Source: Actinobaculum sp. 313 (GTDB lineage Bacteria > Actinomycetota > Actinomycetes > Actinomycetales > Actinomycetaceae). Taken from it: a stretch of DNA of 64,000 bases. The position numbers were made by a program, and so were the translations under genes. The stretch covers positions 2,108,001-2,172,000 of the forward strand of contig NZ_CP029033.1 in NCBI RefSeq assembly GCF_003073475.1, given 5' to 3'. Shown here in pieces: positions 23,058 through 32,398 of the stretch. Numbering within the stretch: position 1 is the stretch's first letter; every line of letters begins with the position of its first letter. The notes beneath the pieces are model-generated. The model did not search any database. It had not been told where the DNA came from and saw only the letters and a list, made by a program, of their open reading frames with translations.

Positions 23058-23861
23058 TCAGTGCGATTCCAGCGACAGCGCAATATACGCTGCCGTCAGA
23101 AGGGCAAAGATATAGGCCTGCAATGCAGCAATGAAGGCCTCAAAAGCGGTGAAGATGATCCCACCTAGTAGGGTAACAGTACCCAAGGCAATCCCGCCCA
23201 GGCCTCCCATAGAGAAATAAAGCGCGTTAGTGCCGAGGAAGCACAACACGAGCAGCAGGTGGCCGGAGACCATATTCGCCAAGAGTCGAGCGGTCAGGGT
23301 CAACGGCCGTATGACGAAGGTCGAGATTAGCTCAATGGGCGTCATGAGAAGATAGACAAGTTTCGGCACTCCCGGCGGAAACAACTGGGAGCAGAAGAAA
23401 TGCCCCGCCCCGTGCGCCTTACAGCCCGCTACGATAAAGGCGATGTAGGCGACAATGGCGTACACCAACGGCATACCTATCAAAGAAGTGCCAGCGATCT
23501 GCAGGCCCGGAATGATACCGGTTATATCCATGAAAAGCACGCCGAGGAAAATAGTTGCCAACAGCGGCTGGTATGGCCCGGCTCGGTCCTCCAAGATCTG
23601 CTCCCCCACGTTCTTCCGAGAGAAGTCGAGCAGCATTTCGACGGCGTTCTGTGCCCGTCTGGGTACCAGGCGTGCCCGCCGCGAGTAGATGACCAAGATC
23701 GCGCACAGCGCCACCGCCGCAATCAAGCGGACTAGAACCACACGATTAATGGCGAAGGGCGTGCCCGCAAAAAGGAACGGTTCTGGAAAGAACTCCTCTA
23801 CCGACGGTGGCTCGAAGCCACCGCCTTCCGCGAGTGGCGCAAGGGCACTGAGCAGCGTCAT
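23058..23861 (-). CDS. atpB: F1Fo ATP synthase subunit a
   Basis: Membrane subunit with the proton half-channels: multiple spans and the essential Arg in STFVIRPLTLTARLLANM. 267 residues from the ATG at 23861 (MTLLSALAPLAEGGG). A GGAGGG lies 14 nt before this ATG; a TTG two codons earlier or the GTG at 23888 are alternative starts. First gene of the atp operon proper. Confidence 0.93.
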   Translation of the reverse strand: MTLLSALAPLAEGGGFEPPSVEEFFPEPFLFAGTPFAINRVVLVRLIAAVALCAILVIYSRRARLVPRRAQNAVEMLLDFSRKNVGEQILEDRAGPYQPLLATIFLGVLFMDITGIIPGLQIAGTSLIGMPLVYAIVAYIAFIVAGCKAHGAGHFFCSQLFPPGVPKLVYLLMTPIELISTFVIRPLTLTARLLANMVSGHLLLVLCFLGTNALYFSMGGLGGIALGTVTLLGGIIFTAFEAFIAALQAYIFALLTAAYIALSLESH

Positions 23862-23930
23862 TGACAAAGGTATGCCCTCCGATCTCACTGGCTAGATACA
23901 GACCGTGTGCGGCGCAGCCGCACGATCTCT

Positions 23931-23959
23931 ATCATAGCCACATTCGCGCCGCAGAGACA
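23931..23959 (-). promoter_or_regulatory. candidate atp operon promoter
   Basis: On the minus strand TATGAT (23931-23936) is a good -10, preceded at 17 nt by a weak TGTCTC. A 7-bp hairpin (GTGCGGC/GCCGCAC, 23907-23923) would lie in the first transcribed bases before atpB. The wider region 23889-24165, between atpB and the atpI-like gene, shows no gene. Confidence 0.4.
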
Positions 23960-24165
23960 CACCTGTTATAAAACTCTGTGTGCGGAGCATCCACATGAGC
24001 GCGTCGGACTGCCACAAGGTACCGCGTCACCATGCCTACACGGGCGTGGACCAACCGGCAAAGCAGGACATCCCGAGGTTCGGATTCTCGTGCGCCTACC
24101 AGGAATCCCGCCATGCGGGCGGGCACGGCGCGCGGGTGGGGAGAAATGATCGCTCGCCGCGGCGA

Positions 24166-24639
24166 TCAGTCCTGCGGCCCACCACCATGCAGAATCACCG
24201 CCATGTCCACGCCCAGCGAAACCACGGTTGCGCAGACGACGGAGAGAAGCAGGGCACGGGTGTCCACCGCCAGGAACTGTACGATGAGCGACAGTACCGC
24301 AACAATGACGAGCATTTTCACCACGTAGAGCAGGGTCTGCAGTGCCCCGCCGAATAGGGTCAATGACGACGCCACCGTTGATCCAATAACAATCAGAGCA
24401 CCGGCGAGAATGCCCAGCGCGGCATCACGATTGCCCGCCACGAACACGGCTGCAGCACTGATCAGAGCCAGAGAGCCTAGGCTGATCACATTCCATAGTG
24501 CGACCGCACGCAGCGTCTCGCGCGCGGTACGCCGACGTCCCGGTTCACGCCGCACGCGCCGTCCCATTTGCCCGGGCAGTTCATCGGATGTCGCGGACGA
24601 AGCCCGCGTGTGTCCGGCGTCGTCGTCGACTTCGTTCAT
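24166..24639 (-). CDS. AtpI-like ATP synthase accessory membrane protein
   Basis: 157 residues: a charged cytoplasmic N-terminus of about 40 residues with Arg-rich GRRVRREPGRRR, then four hydrophobic spans. Position directly before atpB and this topology match actinobacterial AtpI-like proteins, which help c-ring assembly in other bacteria. Overlaps the wecA-like gene upstream by 4 nt, so it is co-translated with a cell-envelope enzyme. Confidence 0.75.
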   Translation of the reverse strand: MNEVDDDAGHTRASSATSDELPGQMGRRVRREPGRRRTARETLRAVALWNVISLGSLALISAAAVFVAGNRDAALGILAGALIVIGSTVASSLTLFGGALQTLLYVVKMLVIVAVLSLIVQFLAVDTRALLLSVVCATVVSLGVDMAVILHGGGPQD

Positions 24640-25862
24640 CGTTCCTCCGTCGTGGCGGACACGTGGTCCTCCCGATTGCCACCGACAGTGGCGGTTCCGG
24701 AAGACTCTACGGGCGTCGGAGAGCCCTGACGCATATCCTCAGAACCGGCCATATGACCGGCAGTCGCAGTATCTCTGCGGGGCACATGCAACTGGCGTCG
24801 TGTTATGACAACGCCGATCACGCACAGCAGTAAGAAGACCGGGAATACCCGGCGTCCCGGAATCACGACGAGTGCCACACAGCTGAAAGACGCGATTGCG
24901 GCCCACATGTACAAGATGAGCACTGCCGCCACATGGGAATGCCCGCGCCGCAGCAGTCGGTGATGCAGGTGACCGGCGTCGGGATGGAATGGGGCCTGGC
25001 CGCGCGCCAAACGCCGCACCACGGCCCAAATGAAGTCAACCAGCGGCAGCAGTATCACAACCATAGGTACCAGCAGGGGCATGAATGCCGGTAATGCGTA
25101 GCCGATCGACGTGTTGGCCGGATCAATCTGCCCGGTCACCTGGATTCCCGCGCCCGCGATCACTGTGCCAAGCATCAACGCGCCGGAGTCACCCATGAAA
25201 ATACTGGCGGGATGGAAATTATGGGGCAGAAAACCTGCGCAGATACCTACCAGTCCAGCCACCATAGCACAGGCTACCGAGGTGTAGTCGCCCGGCGAGG
25301 CATTCCGAGTCAGCATATACGAGTAGAGGAAGAACGCCGCAGCAGCAATCCCGATAATCCCCGCAGCGAGTCCATCCAGCCCATCCATGAAATTCACCGC
25401 GTTAACCACGACTACTACCACCACAATAGTGGCGAGCAGCGTCAAGCGACTAGATCCGACCGTCAACCCCATCACCGGCAGAGTCACGAGCTGGACCCCC
25501 TGCCAGGCCATCACGCCTGCCGCAAGGACCTCGCCGGCCAGCTTGGCGTACCAGTCGAGCTCCCATATATCGTCAATAATGCCGACTGCGCACATGATCC
25601 CCGCGCCGATCAGCACTCCCCAAGCGGCTGATCCCGTGCCCAGTACGCGTGAAAGATACGGAATGCGTGATGCAACCACAAAACTCACTACCAGCCCTGC
25701 GTACATTGCAACACCGCCCAATCGTGGGATGGGCACGGTATGAACGTCGCGGGCTCGCAGCTGCGTAATCGCGCCCACCGCGAGTGCCACGCGGCGTACC
25801 ACCGGAACCAGCACAAGCGTTACCGCAGCCGCTATCACCATAAGGAGAAGATAAACGCGCAC
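24636..25862 (-). CDS. undecaprenyl-phosphate sugar-1-phosphate transferase (WecA/TagO/MraY family)
   Basis: 408 residues, about eleven spans, with the family motifs VPIPRLGGVAMY, the Asp pair in VGIIDDIWELDW and NAVNFMDGLDGLAAG plus a His-rich loop HPDAGHLHHRLLRRGHSH. The enzyme transfers a sugar-1-phosphate (often GlcNAc-1-P) to the lipid carrier, starting synthesis of cell-wall glycopolymers; in actinobacteria this wecA-like gene regularly lies between tsaC and atpI. The donor sugar cannot be read from sequence. Ends overlapping atpI by 4 nt and starts 9 nt after tsaC. Confidence 0.88.
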   Translation of the reverse strand: MRVYLLLMVIAAAVTLVLVPVVRRVALAVGAITQLRARDVHTVPIPRLGGVAMYAGLVVSFVVASRIPYLSRVLGTGSAAWGVLIGAGIMCAVGIIDDIWELDWYAKLAGEVLAAGVMAWQGVQLVTLPVMGLTVGSSRLTLLATIVVVVVVVNAVNFMDGLDGLAAGIIGIAAAAFFLYSYMLTRNASPGDYTSVACAMVAGLVGICAGFLPHNFHPASIFMGDSGALMLGTVIAGAGIQVTGQIDPANTSIGYALPAFMPLLVPMVVILLPLVDFIWAVVRRLARGQAPFHPDAGHLHHRLLRRGHSHVAAVLILYMWAAIASFSCVALVVIPGRRVFPVFLLLCVIGVVITRRQLHVPRRDTATAGHMAGSEDMRQGSPTPVESSGTATVGGNREDHVSATTEER

Positions 25863-25871
25863 ACCAACTCC

Positions 25872-26477
25872 CTACATGGCCGTCACAATAGCATCGTCTG
25901 GTATGGCCCCGTGCCGCAGGATTGTCAGGTCGCGCCCGTCGATGATCGTCGACGGCGTCCCGCCGCTGCAGGGACCACTATCAAGATACACGGCGACGGC
26001 GTTCCCCAGCTGTTCCCGCGCCTCTTGCACCGTTAATGCCGACGGTTGTCCGGTGATATTCGCCGAAGAAACGGCGAGCGGACCGGTCTCTTCCAAAAGG
26101 GTGAGGGCCACATGATCGGCGGGCATTCGTAACGCAACCGTACCGCCGGTCTCTCCGAGGTCCCATCCAATCTCGGGCCGGGCGGGAAGGACGATGGTGA
26201 GCGCCCCCGGCCACAGTCGCATTAGCATCCGCGCCTCCTGCGAGATCACCGCAAGGCGCTCCGCGTCGGCCTGCGATGCCACCAACACCGGTGACGGCTT
26301 CTCCCTGCCCCGCCCTTTGACGGTGAGCAGTCGGTTCACCGCTGCAGCGCAGAAGGCGTCTGCACCGACCCCGTATACGGTATCGGTGGGGAGCACCACC
26401 AATTCACCGCGCCGCACCGCCTGTGCGGCGGCACTTACCGCCACGTCCAACCGGCTGCCGCAGTCGTATACCGACAT
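25872..26477 (-). CDS. tsaC: L-threonylcarbamoyladenylate synthase (TsaC/Sua5/YwlC)
   Basis: Makes threonylcarbamoyl-AMP from Thr, bicarbonate and ATP for t6A37 modification of ANN-decoding tRNAs. 201 residues from the ATG at 26477 with AAGGAGG just upstream; the frame is open far beyond but only over prmC. Motifs: VVLPTDTVYGVGADAF, KGRGREKPSPVLV and ALRMPADHVAL, ending in the YrdC core without the Sua5 domain. TGATG overlap with prmC. Confidence 0.93.
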   Translation of the reverse strand: MSVYDCGSRLDVAVSAAAQAVRRGELVVLPTDTVYGVGADAFCAAAVNRLLTVKGRGREKPSPVLVASQADAERLAVISQEARMLMRLWPGALTIVLPARPEIGWDLGETGGTVALRMPADHVALTLLEETGPLAVSSANITGQPSALTVQEAREQLGNAVAVYLDSGPCSGGTPSTIIDGRDLTILRHGAIPDDAIVTAM

Positions 26478-27304
26478 CAGTCCTCCTTCCGCGCCCATAA
26501 CCATCGTGGACGGTTGGTCAGATCGCTCCCGGTGTGAACTTGAGCGAATCCCGCACCACGCGCCGCATCTCGCAACAGGGATGCCTGGTTCTCCGCATGC
26601 TCCATCACGAGAATACCGCCTGGCTGCAATAGTTCCATCGCCCGAGTGACAAGCGCCAGCGGCATATCGAGCCCCCGCGGGCCACCGCCCCACAGGGCAA
26701 GCGGCGGATCTGCCTCGACTTCCGGTGAGAGCACAACATCGGGCGGCACGTAGGGCGGATTGGCGACGACGACGTCCGCCGGTCCCACGTCTGCCGTCCG
26801 CGCATCGCCTGCAACGAACTGCACAGCATTGCCATAACGCGCATTGTTCTCCCGCGCAAGGGCAAGGGCCAGTGGATCGCAGTCAACGCCAATAACATCG
26901 GCACCGACAGCCTCGGTGGCCACAGCCAAGGCTATTGCGCCACTGCCCGTACACAGGTCCACTACCCGGGCACTGCCACGCACCGCCAGGAACTCGCGTG
27001 CCGCGTCGATGGCGTCTCCGGCCACCATCTCCGTTTCCGGTCGCACGATGAAACAGCCGGGTCGGGAGATCAGTTCGAGGAAGCGAAAGTACATGCGGCC
27101 GGTAATATGCTGCAGTGGTTCCCGGCGGCAGCGCCGCGAAACAAGCTCTCGAAAGCGCTCCACCGCCTCGCTATCGGCTTCAATGGGGAGTTGAGCATGC
27201 TCCGTGACAGCCTCCGCCAACTCGCGGGCATCCGCCGTCGCGGATACTATTCCGGCAGCGGAGAGCCGACCGGCACCTTCCGCCAAAAGCAGGCTCCAGC
27301 GCAT
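26477..27304 (-). CDS. prmC: peptide chain release factor N5-glutamine methyltransferase PrmC
   Basis: Methylates the Gln of the GGQ motif in release factors. 275 residues starting MRWSLLLAEGAGRL; this ATG lies one base after the prfA stop with GGAG 7 nt upstream, better than the ATG at 27337 inside prfA. SAM-binding VVDLCTGSGAIALAVA and the catalytic NPPYVPPDV are clear. Co-transcribed with its substrate gene prfA. Confidence 0.93.
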   Translation of the reverse strand: MRWSLLLAEGAGRLSAAGIVSATADARELAEAVTEHAQLPIEADSEAVERFRELVSRRCRREPLQHITGRMYFRFLELISRPGCFIVRPETEMVAGDAIDAAREFLAVRGSARVVDLCTGSGAIALAVATEAVGADVIGVDCDPLALALARENNARYGNAVQFVAGDARTADVGPADVVVANPPYVPPDVVLSPEVEADPPLALWGGGPRGLDMPLALVTRAMELLQPGGILVMEHAENQASLLRDAARGAGFAQVHTGSDLTNRPRWLWARKED

Positions 27305-27305
27305 A

Positions 27306-28406
27306 TCACTGCTCCTGCGCCAAGCGCTCTGCTTCATCCATCCGCCGGGCGGAGTCGATCAGGGGTTGCAGACTACCCTCCAGCACATGGTCGAGGTTAT
27401 ATGCCTTATACCCGGTGCGATGATCGGAGATGCGGTTCTCGGGAAAGTTGTAGGTACGAATGCGTTCTGACCGATCAACCGTGCGCACCTGGGAACGCCG
27501 CAACTGCGCGTTCTCCTCCGCCTGCTGGTCCAACTGCATTTGTCGCAGCCGTGCCCGCAGCACCCGCATTGCAGCCTCCCGGTTTTGGATCTGCGATTTC
27601 TCATCCTGCATGGAGACCACAATCCCCGTGGGCAAGTGGGTGATCCGAACCGCCGAGTCGGTCGTGTTCACCGACTGACCGCCCGGCCCAGACGAGCGAA
27701 AAACGTCAATACGCAGATCCGAGTCGTTGATCTCCACCTCTCCCGGGTCGTCAACCTCGGCAAAGACCAGCACACCCGCCGCAGAGGTGTGAATGCGCCC
27801 TTGCGATTCCGTAACGGGAACACGTTGCACGCGGTGTACTCCCGCCTCGTACTTCAGGTGTGCCCATACGCCGTCGGCAGGGTCCTCCGGTATCCCCTTG
27901 GTCCGAATGGCAACCTGCACATCCTTGTAGCCGCCCAATTCGGTCGGGGTAGCGGAAAGAGTCTCAACGCTCCACCCCTGCGACTCTGCGTACCGCTGGT
28001 ACATGCGCAGCAGGTCGCCGGCGAAAAGAGCGGACTCCTCGCCTCCTTCTCCGGCTTTTATCTCCATAATCGCGTCCCGGGCGTCATCGGGATCACGTGG
28101 GATCAAAACATCCTTCAGTTCGGCTGCCACGGCGGCGTAAGCCTCCTGAAGTGCAGCAAGCTCGGGGCGGAAGAGTTCCGCATCCTCACCTCCAGCAGAA
28201 ACGATCTCACGGGTCTCCCGCAGGTCGGCCTCGATGCTCTGATACCGGCGATACACCCTTACGACACGGCCCAGTTCCGCATAACGCCTTCCCAGCGTCT
28301 TCAAGCGCTCCGGCGAGCGGAGGACGGCGGGATCCGCCATCTGTTGCTCTACCTCCTTGTATTCACTGAGCATCGCCTGAGCGAGATCGGTTTGCTCGTT
28401 CACCAC
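27306..28406 (-). CDS. prfA: peptide chain release factor 1
   Basis: Recognises UAA and UAG stop codons. 366 residues with the codon-reading tripeptide PVT (197-199; PAT in Escherichia coli, PVT being common in actinobacteria) and the catalytic GGQ (242-244) in [15 protein letters not shown]. Lies between rpmE and prmC in the conserved order. Confidence 0.96.
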   Translation of the reverse strand: MVNEQTDLAQAMLSEYKEVEQQMADPAVLRSPERLKTLGRRYAELGRVVRVYRRYQSIEADLRETREIVSAGGEDAELFRPELAALQEAYAAVAAELKDVLIPRDPDDARDAIMEIKAGEGGEESALFAGDLLRMYQRYAESQGWSVETLSATPTELGGYKDVQVAIRTKGIPEDPADGVWAHLKYEAGVHRVQRVPVTESQGRIHTSAAGVLVFAEVDDPGEVEINDSDLRIDVFRSSGPGGQSVNTTDSAVRITHLPTGIVVSMQDEKSQIQNREAAMRVLRARLRQMQLDQQAEENAQLRRSQVRTVDRSERIRTYNFPENRISDHRTGYKAYNLDHVLEGSLQPLIDSARRMDEAERLAQEQ

Positions 28407-28490
28407 CGCTTCCTTCCGATTGGCGTGCGCTTCTTACCCGTCGCGGGCCACCCATGTCGTACCTCATTCAGGTACCGGTGCTGTTTACAC

Positions 28491-28525
28491 CAGACGCCGG
28501 CACAGCAGAACTGTACCGGCGTCTG
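28491..28525 (-). terminator. hairpin after rpmE
   Basis: Stem CAGACGCCGG / CCGGCGTCTG continued, after one mismatch, by ACAG/CTGT around a 5-nt loop. It lies 13 nt downstream of the rpmE stop on the minus strand and before prfA. There is no T-tract, so it may stabilise rpmE mRNA or attenuate rather than fully terminate. Confidence 0.5.
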
Positions 28526-28538
28526 AAAGCTATACGTA

Positions 28539-28751
28539 CTACTTCTTGCGCTTGCCGTAACGCGCCTCGAAGCGGGCCACCCGGCCACCGGTATCGAGAA
28601 TCTTCTGCTTGCCTGTGTAGAACGGATGGCAGGCGTTGCAGACATCGACGCGCAGATGGTCGCCCTCGTAGGTTGAACGTGTTTCAAACTCATTTCCACA
28701 CGTGCAGCTCACTGTGACGGTGTGGTAATCAGGGTGGATTCCCTGCTTCAT
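28539..28751 (-). CDS. rpmE: 50S ribosomal protein bL31 (zinc form)
   Basis: 70 residues from the ATG at 28751 with AAGGAG upstream. The four cysteines (16, 18, 38, 41) in SCTCGN and DVCNACHPF mark the zinc-binding C+ form, as opposed to the Zur-repressed cysteine-free paralogue. C-terminal [10 protein letters not shown] is basic. Confidence 0.95.
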   Translation of the reverse strand: MKQGIHPDYHTVTVSCTCGNEFETRSTYEGDHLRVDVCNACHPFYTGKQKILDTGGRVARFEARYGKRKK

Positions 28752-28896
28752 GCTATCTCCTTGGATCGTTGAACACCCCGGGTCCAGTACGCACCGGGTG
28801 GCCGTCCGCATGATCCGCGCCCGGATCCAGCGGGCGAATCGTCATGGACGCAGCACCACCGCTCGGCACGACCGGTGAACCGGAAGCCGACGTGCC

Positions 28897-28902
28897 ATTA
28901 TG
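28897..28902 (-). promoter_or_regulatory. candidate -10 box of rpmE
   Basis: CATAAT on the minus strand with a preceding TGG, about 145 bp upstream of the rpmE start; no convincing -35. The whole 316-nt interval 28752-29067 between rho and rpmE shows no gene. It also holds a GC-rich imperfect hairpin at 29021-29051 (GCGGGCG / CGCCCGC) just downstream of the rho stop, a possible rho terminator. Confidence 0.35.
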
Positions 28903-29067
28903 CCACAGTCGCGCACCCCTGCGCAGCGGCAGGTGACCAAACCCACCTGCAATAATCGCCCGCCGAGGTGACGCCAGGGTCACCGCCCTCACCTAGTGGC
29001 GCTATTGTGACGCCGGTGTTGCGGGCGTCCGGCCGGAGGACGTGCGCCCGCCACTTTCTTGTGTCGT

Positions 29068-31182
29068 TTACGACGCCGACGCGCCCGAAGCTTGCATGGA
29101 GCGCATAATCGACACCAGGAACTCGGCGTTGTTCTGCGTCTTGCGCAACCTGCCGAGCAGGAAGTCCGATGCCTCCGGAACATCCAGGGTTCCGAGGGCG
29201 CGACGCAACTGCCAGATGACCTTGAGTTCTTCGTTGGAGAACAGCAACTCTTCGCGGCGCGTTCCGGAAGCGTTGACATCGATGGCGGGGAAGATACGCC
29301 GGTCGGCAAGCTGCCGCGAGAGCCGCAACTCCATATTGCCGGTTCCCTTGAACTCCTCGAAAATAACCTCGTCCATCTTCGAACCGGTCTCAACGAGCGC
29401 GGAAGCGATGATGGTCAGAGAACCGCCGTTCTCGATATTACGTGCCGCGCCGAAGAACCGCTTCGGCGGGTAGAGCGCGCCGGCATCAACACCGCCGGAG
29501 AGAATACGCCCGGAAGCGGGCGCCGCCAGGTTATAGGCACGCGAGAGCCGCGTCAGTGAATCGAGTAGCACGACAACGTCCTGTCCCAGTTCCACCAGGC
29601 GCTTGGCACGTTCGATAGCCAACTCGGCCACAATCGCATGGTCGGAAGCGGGACGGTCAAATGTTGAGGCAATGACCTCACCCTTGACCAGACGCTTCAT
29701 GTCGGTGACTTCCTCGGGGCGCTCGTCCACCAGCACCACCATCAGGTGCACCTTCGGGTTATTTGCGGCGATGGCCATGGCAATCTGCTGCATGATCATC
29801 GTCTTTCCGGCCTTGGGGGGCGAAACGATAAGTCCGCGCTGCCCCTTGCCGATAGGTGCAACCAGATCGATGGCACGCGGAGTGAGCGCCTTCGGCGTCG
29901 TCTCCATGCGCAGCATATCCTGCGGATACAGCGGCGTCAGTTTGTTGAACTCCGGACGCAGCGCGGAGCGCTCCGGATCGAGGGAATTGATCGTATTGAC
30001 CTGCACCAACTGGTTCAGATGCTGATGCTGGCTGAACTTACGGTTGCGATTGCGGCCGTGGTTCTGCTGCCCCTCGTTCTCGTTGCGGCGCTTCACGGCC
30101 CCGACGATGGCGTCGCCGCGGCGCAGACCGTATTGCTTGACGATCTGCTGCGGAACCAGCGCATCGTTCGCACCTGGCAGGTAGCCGCCCGTGCGTAGGA
30201 AATGCTGATTTCCCTCCTGGTCGAGGATGCCCGCCACGGCGAGGAGCATATCCTCCTCGCGCGCTGCTTGCTCATTCTGTTCCCGCGCCTCGATGTTGCG
30301 GTTACGGTTGCGTTCCCGGCGACTGCGGCGAGTTCGGTGTGGATAACTATCCTCTTCCTTATCGCTATTAGCACGACGTTCTGCCGCATCGCCGATGGCA
30401 TTCAACGCCGCCATACGATCCGCATCAGACAGTCGTGGGGTCACGGTACGCTCCCGACGGCGCACCTTCCCGCTGACGTTGGATTCGGTGCGGCTGCTAC
30501 GCTCCGGCAATACGATCTCGTCTGTCGTCCGAGCGATTCGCCGCGATCCTTCAGAGGCCTGCGCAGTAGTGGAGCGTTCTGTACGCTCAAAGCGACTGGT
30601 GCGATCATATCGGCTTGTACGCCCGGCATTCCGCTCGGAACGGTCGAAGCGACTGGTGCGGTCGTAACTGCTGACACGCCCTCCAGTTCGCGATGTGCTG
30701 CGGTCATATCGGCTCGTCTGTGCGGTGCGCTCCCGTGGCTGCGTCTCTGACGAAGAATCCGCCTCAGAGCTATGGGACCGCTCCCGTACCCGTCGGGTCC
30801 GGTCGTTGGCCTGCTGCGCGTGTTCGCTGCTCATTTCTTCACCGGAGGACTGGCCCGGCGCGGCGCTTCCTTCCGCTGTGCGCGGGGATGTGCGCGCGTA
30901 CCTTTGCCGCAAAGCAGGATCGAACACGCCGGCTTCTTCTTCCTTCGCCGCAGATGAGGCGGCCGTTGGTGCCGAGTCTGCCGTCTGTGACATCGGCACT
31001 GCATTTGAGGCGTTCTTCGGCGGTCGCCCCCGGCGCGCAGGACCGCGCATTTCACGAATAGCTGCAATAAGGTCTGCCCTACGCACCTTCGGTCCAACTT
31101 CTAACCCCAGGGACTGTGCTAAGGCTTTTAGCTCCGGCAAGCGCATTGTTGAGATAGGGCCGGAAACAGGAGTCTCGCTCAC
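29068..31182 (-). CDS. rho: transcription termination factor Rho
   Basis: Hexameric RNA helicase that ends transcription at rut sites. 704 residues: Rho_N helices (LPELKALAQSLGLE), then about 270 residues of low-complexity Arg/Ser/Thr/Asp/Asn-rich insert, the S1-like RNA-binding domain (GILDQEGNQHFLRTGGYLP) and the RecA-like motor with Walker A PPKAGKTMIMQQ (about 455) and Walker B-like VVVLLDSLTRLSRAYN. The insert contains tandem copies of a TSRYDRTSRFxR unit. Long inserts are known in actinobacterial Rho and increase RNA affinity, but this sequence is unusually repetitive. Between thrB and rpmE as in many actinobacteria. Confidence 0.95.
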   Translation of the reverse strand: MSETPVSGPISTMRLPELKALAQSLGLEVGPKVRRADLIAAIREMRGPARRGRPPKNASNAVPMSQTADSAPTAASSAAKEEEAGVFDPALRQRYARTSPRTAEGSAAPGQSSGEEMSSEHAQQANDRTRRVRERSHSSEADSSSETQPRERTAQTSRYDRSTSRTGGRVSSYDRTSRFDRSERNAGRTSRYDRTSRFERTERSTTAQASEGSRRIARTTDEIVLPERSSRTESNVSGKVRRRERTVTPRLSDADRMAALNAIGDAAERRANSDKEEDSYPHRTRRSRRERNRNRNIEAREQNEQAAREEDMLLAVAGILDQEGNQHFLRTGGYLPGANDALVPQQIVKQYGLRRGDAIVGAVKRRNENEGQQNHGRNRNRKFSQHQHLNQLVQVNTINSLDPERSALRPEFNKLTPLYPQDMLRMETTPKALTPRAIDLVAPIGKGQRGLIVSPPKAGKTMIMQQIAMAIAANNPKVHLMVVLVDERPEEVTDMKRLVKGEVIASTFDRPASDHAIVAELAIERAKRLVELGQDVVVLLDSLTRLSRAYNLAAPASGRILSGGVDAGALYPPKRFFGAARNIENGGSLTIIASALVETGSKMDEVIFEEFKGTGNMELRLSRQLADRRIFPAIDVNASGTRREELLFSNEELKVIWQLRRALGTLDVPEASDFLLGRLRKTQNNAEFLVSIMRSMQASGASAS

Positions 31183-31198
31183 GAGGTTCCTTCCTCGG

Positions 31199-31217
31199 TG
31201 TCAGCCTAGTACTGACA
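31199..31217 (-). promoter_or_regulatory. small hairpin in the rho leader
   Basis: TGTCAG / CTGACA with a 7-nt loop, ending just upstream of the rho ribosome site (GAGGAAGGAACC, about 31186-31197). The 266-nt interval 31183-31448 has no gene; a second small inverted repeat (AAGTAC/GTACTT) lies at 31309-31325. Rho genes are often autoregulated in their leaders, so these could matter, but this is inference. Confidence 0.3.
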
Positions 31218-31448
31218 TGCTCAAGGCCAGAGATTATCTGGCGGTATTACTTCAGGGAACGCACCATGCATGAACGTTGCGTAATGACAACAGGGTGCAC
31301 ATGCCGGGAAGTACTGGAGGTACTTTCGCTCCGGCGATATACACACTATCACCATCCAAGCCCGGATGCACTTTTTGCCACGCGGCTGTCAGCCGAACTC
31401 TTCTTACCCGCGTTACCGGAGTCGCTGTTACTGCGCGACGCTCTGCGA

Positions 31449-32336
31449 TCATTCGACGAGGTGCGCTCCGCGCGCCATCCCCGCAAGCACCACATGAAAA
31501 CCGCGCGCCTCAAGAATCTGGCAGGTCTGCGCGTCAAGCGTGTCAAAGACGAGAAGGGCAGGACCCGCACCCGATACTACGGTCGGCCATCCCGCTTTGC
31601 GTAAAGCTTGCAGCGCATTGGCGGACGCGGGCATTGCGTCTGCCCGATATGCCTGATGAAGTCTGTCATCGGTCGCCGCCAACAGCAATTCCGGATGCCG
31701 TTCGAGAGCCAGCACAAGCAGCGCCGTTCGCGAGGCGTTGAAAGAGGCATCGCTATGAGGAACCTGGGTCGGAAGTACTGATCGGGCGGTCTCCGTCAGC
31801 AGTTCTGCTTGCGGCACCAGCAGGGTCGTGTGGATGTCTGGCGATACGTGTATGCGAGCGGCATGCGGAGCATCATCCGTCCAGCACACCACCGCGCCAC
31901 CGTAGAGCGCGGGTGCGGCGTTATCCGGATGTCCCTCAAACTCTGTGGCCAGGCGCAGCACCGTGGCGTCGTCGAAAAGCTCCGGTTGGTCAACCAGACC
32001 ACGCAGCAGCAATAACCCGGCGACAACCGCCGCAGCCGATGAGCCGAGCCCCTTGCCCTGCGGTATCGAGTTGCGGCACACCATCTCTATGCCGGCCTGG
32101 GGCAGCCCCGCAACATCGAAGGCTCGACGCAACGCGCGCACAATCAAATGTGATCCGTCCGTTGGCAGTGTATCTTGCCCCTCCCCAATGATGGTAACGG
32201 TGGTCGGACCCGCTACGAGCCGCACCTCGACATCGTCCCACACGTTGTGGGCCATCCCCATGGAGTCGAAGCCCGGGCCGAGGTTACCCGATGTCGCCGG
32301 CACCCTTACCCGTGCGCGCGATTTGACCACACGCAT
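31449..32336 (-). CDS. thrB: homoserine kinase
   Basis: GHMP kinase phosphorylating homoserine on the way to threonine. 295 residues with PATSGNLGPGFDSMG, the ATP loop PQGKGLGSSAAAVVAG and the C-terminal motif VVSGAGPALLVF. Follows hom by 62 nt on the same strand; thrC is not adjacent. Confidence 0.94.
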   Translation of the reverse strand: MRVVKSRARVRVPATSGNLGPGFDSMGMAHNVWDDVEVRLVAGPTTVTIIGEGQDTLPTDGSHLIVRALRRAFDVAGLPQAGIEMVCRNSIPQGKGLGSSAAAVVAGLLLLRGLVDQPELFDDATVLRLATEFEGHPDNAAPALYGGAVVCWTDDAPHAARIHVSPDIHTTLLVPQAELLTETARSVLPTQVPHSDASFNASRTALLVLALERHPELLLAATDDRLHQAYRADAMPASANALQALRKAGWPTVVSGAGPALLVFDTLDAQTCQILEARGFHVVLAGMARGAHLVE

Positions 32337-32398
32337 CAGAGCGCCTCCGCCATACGCCGATCATCGGTAAGAACCCGCCGTCTGCTCCGCATCACTGC

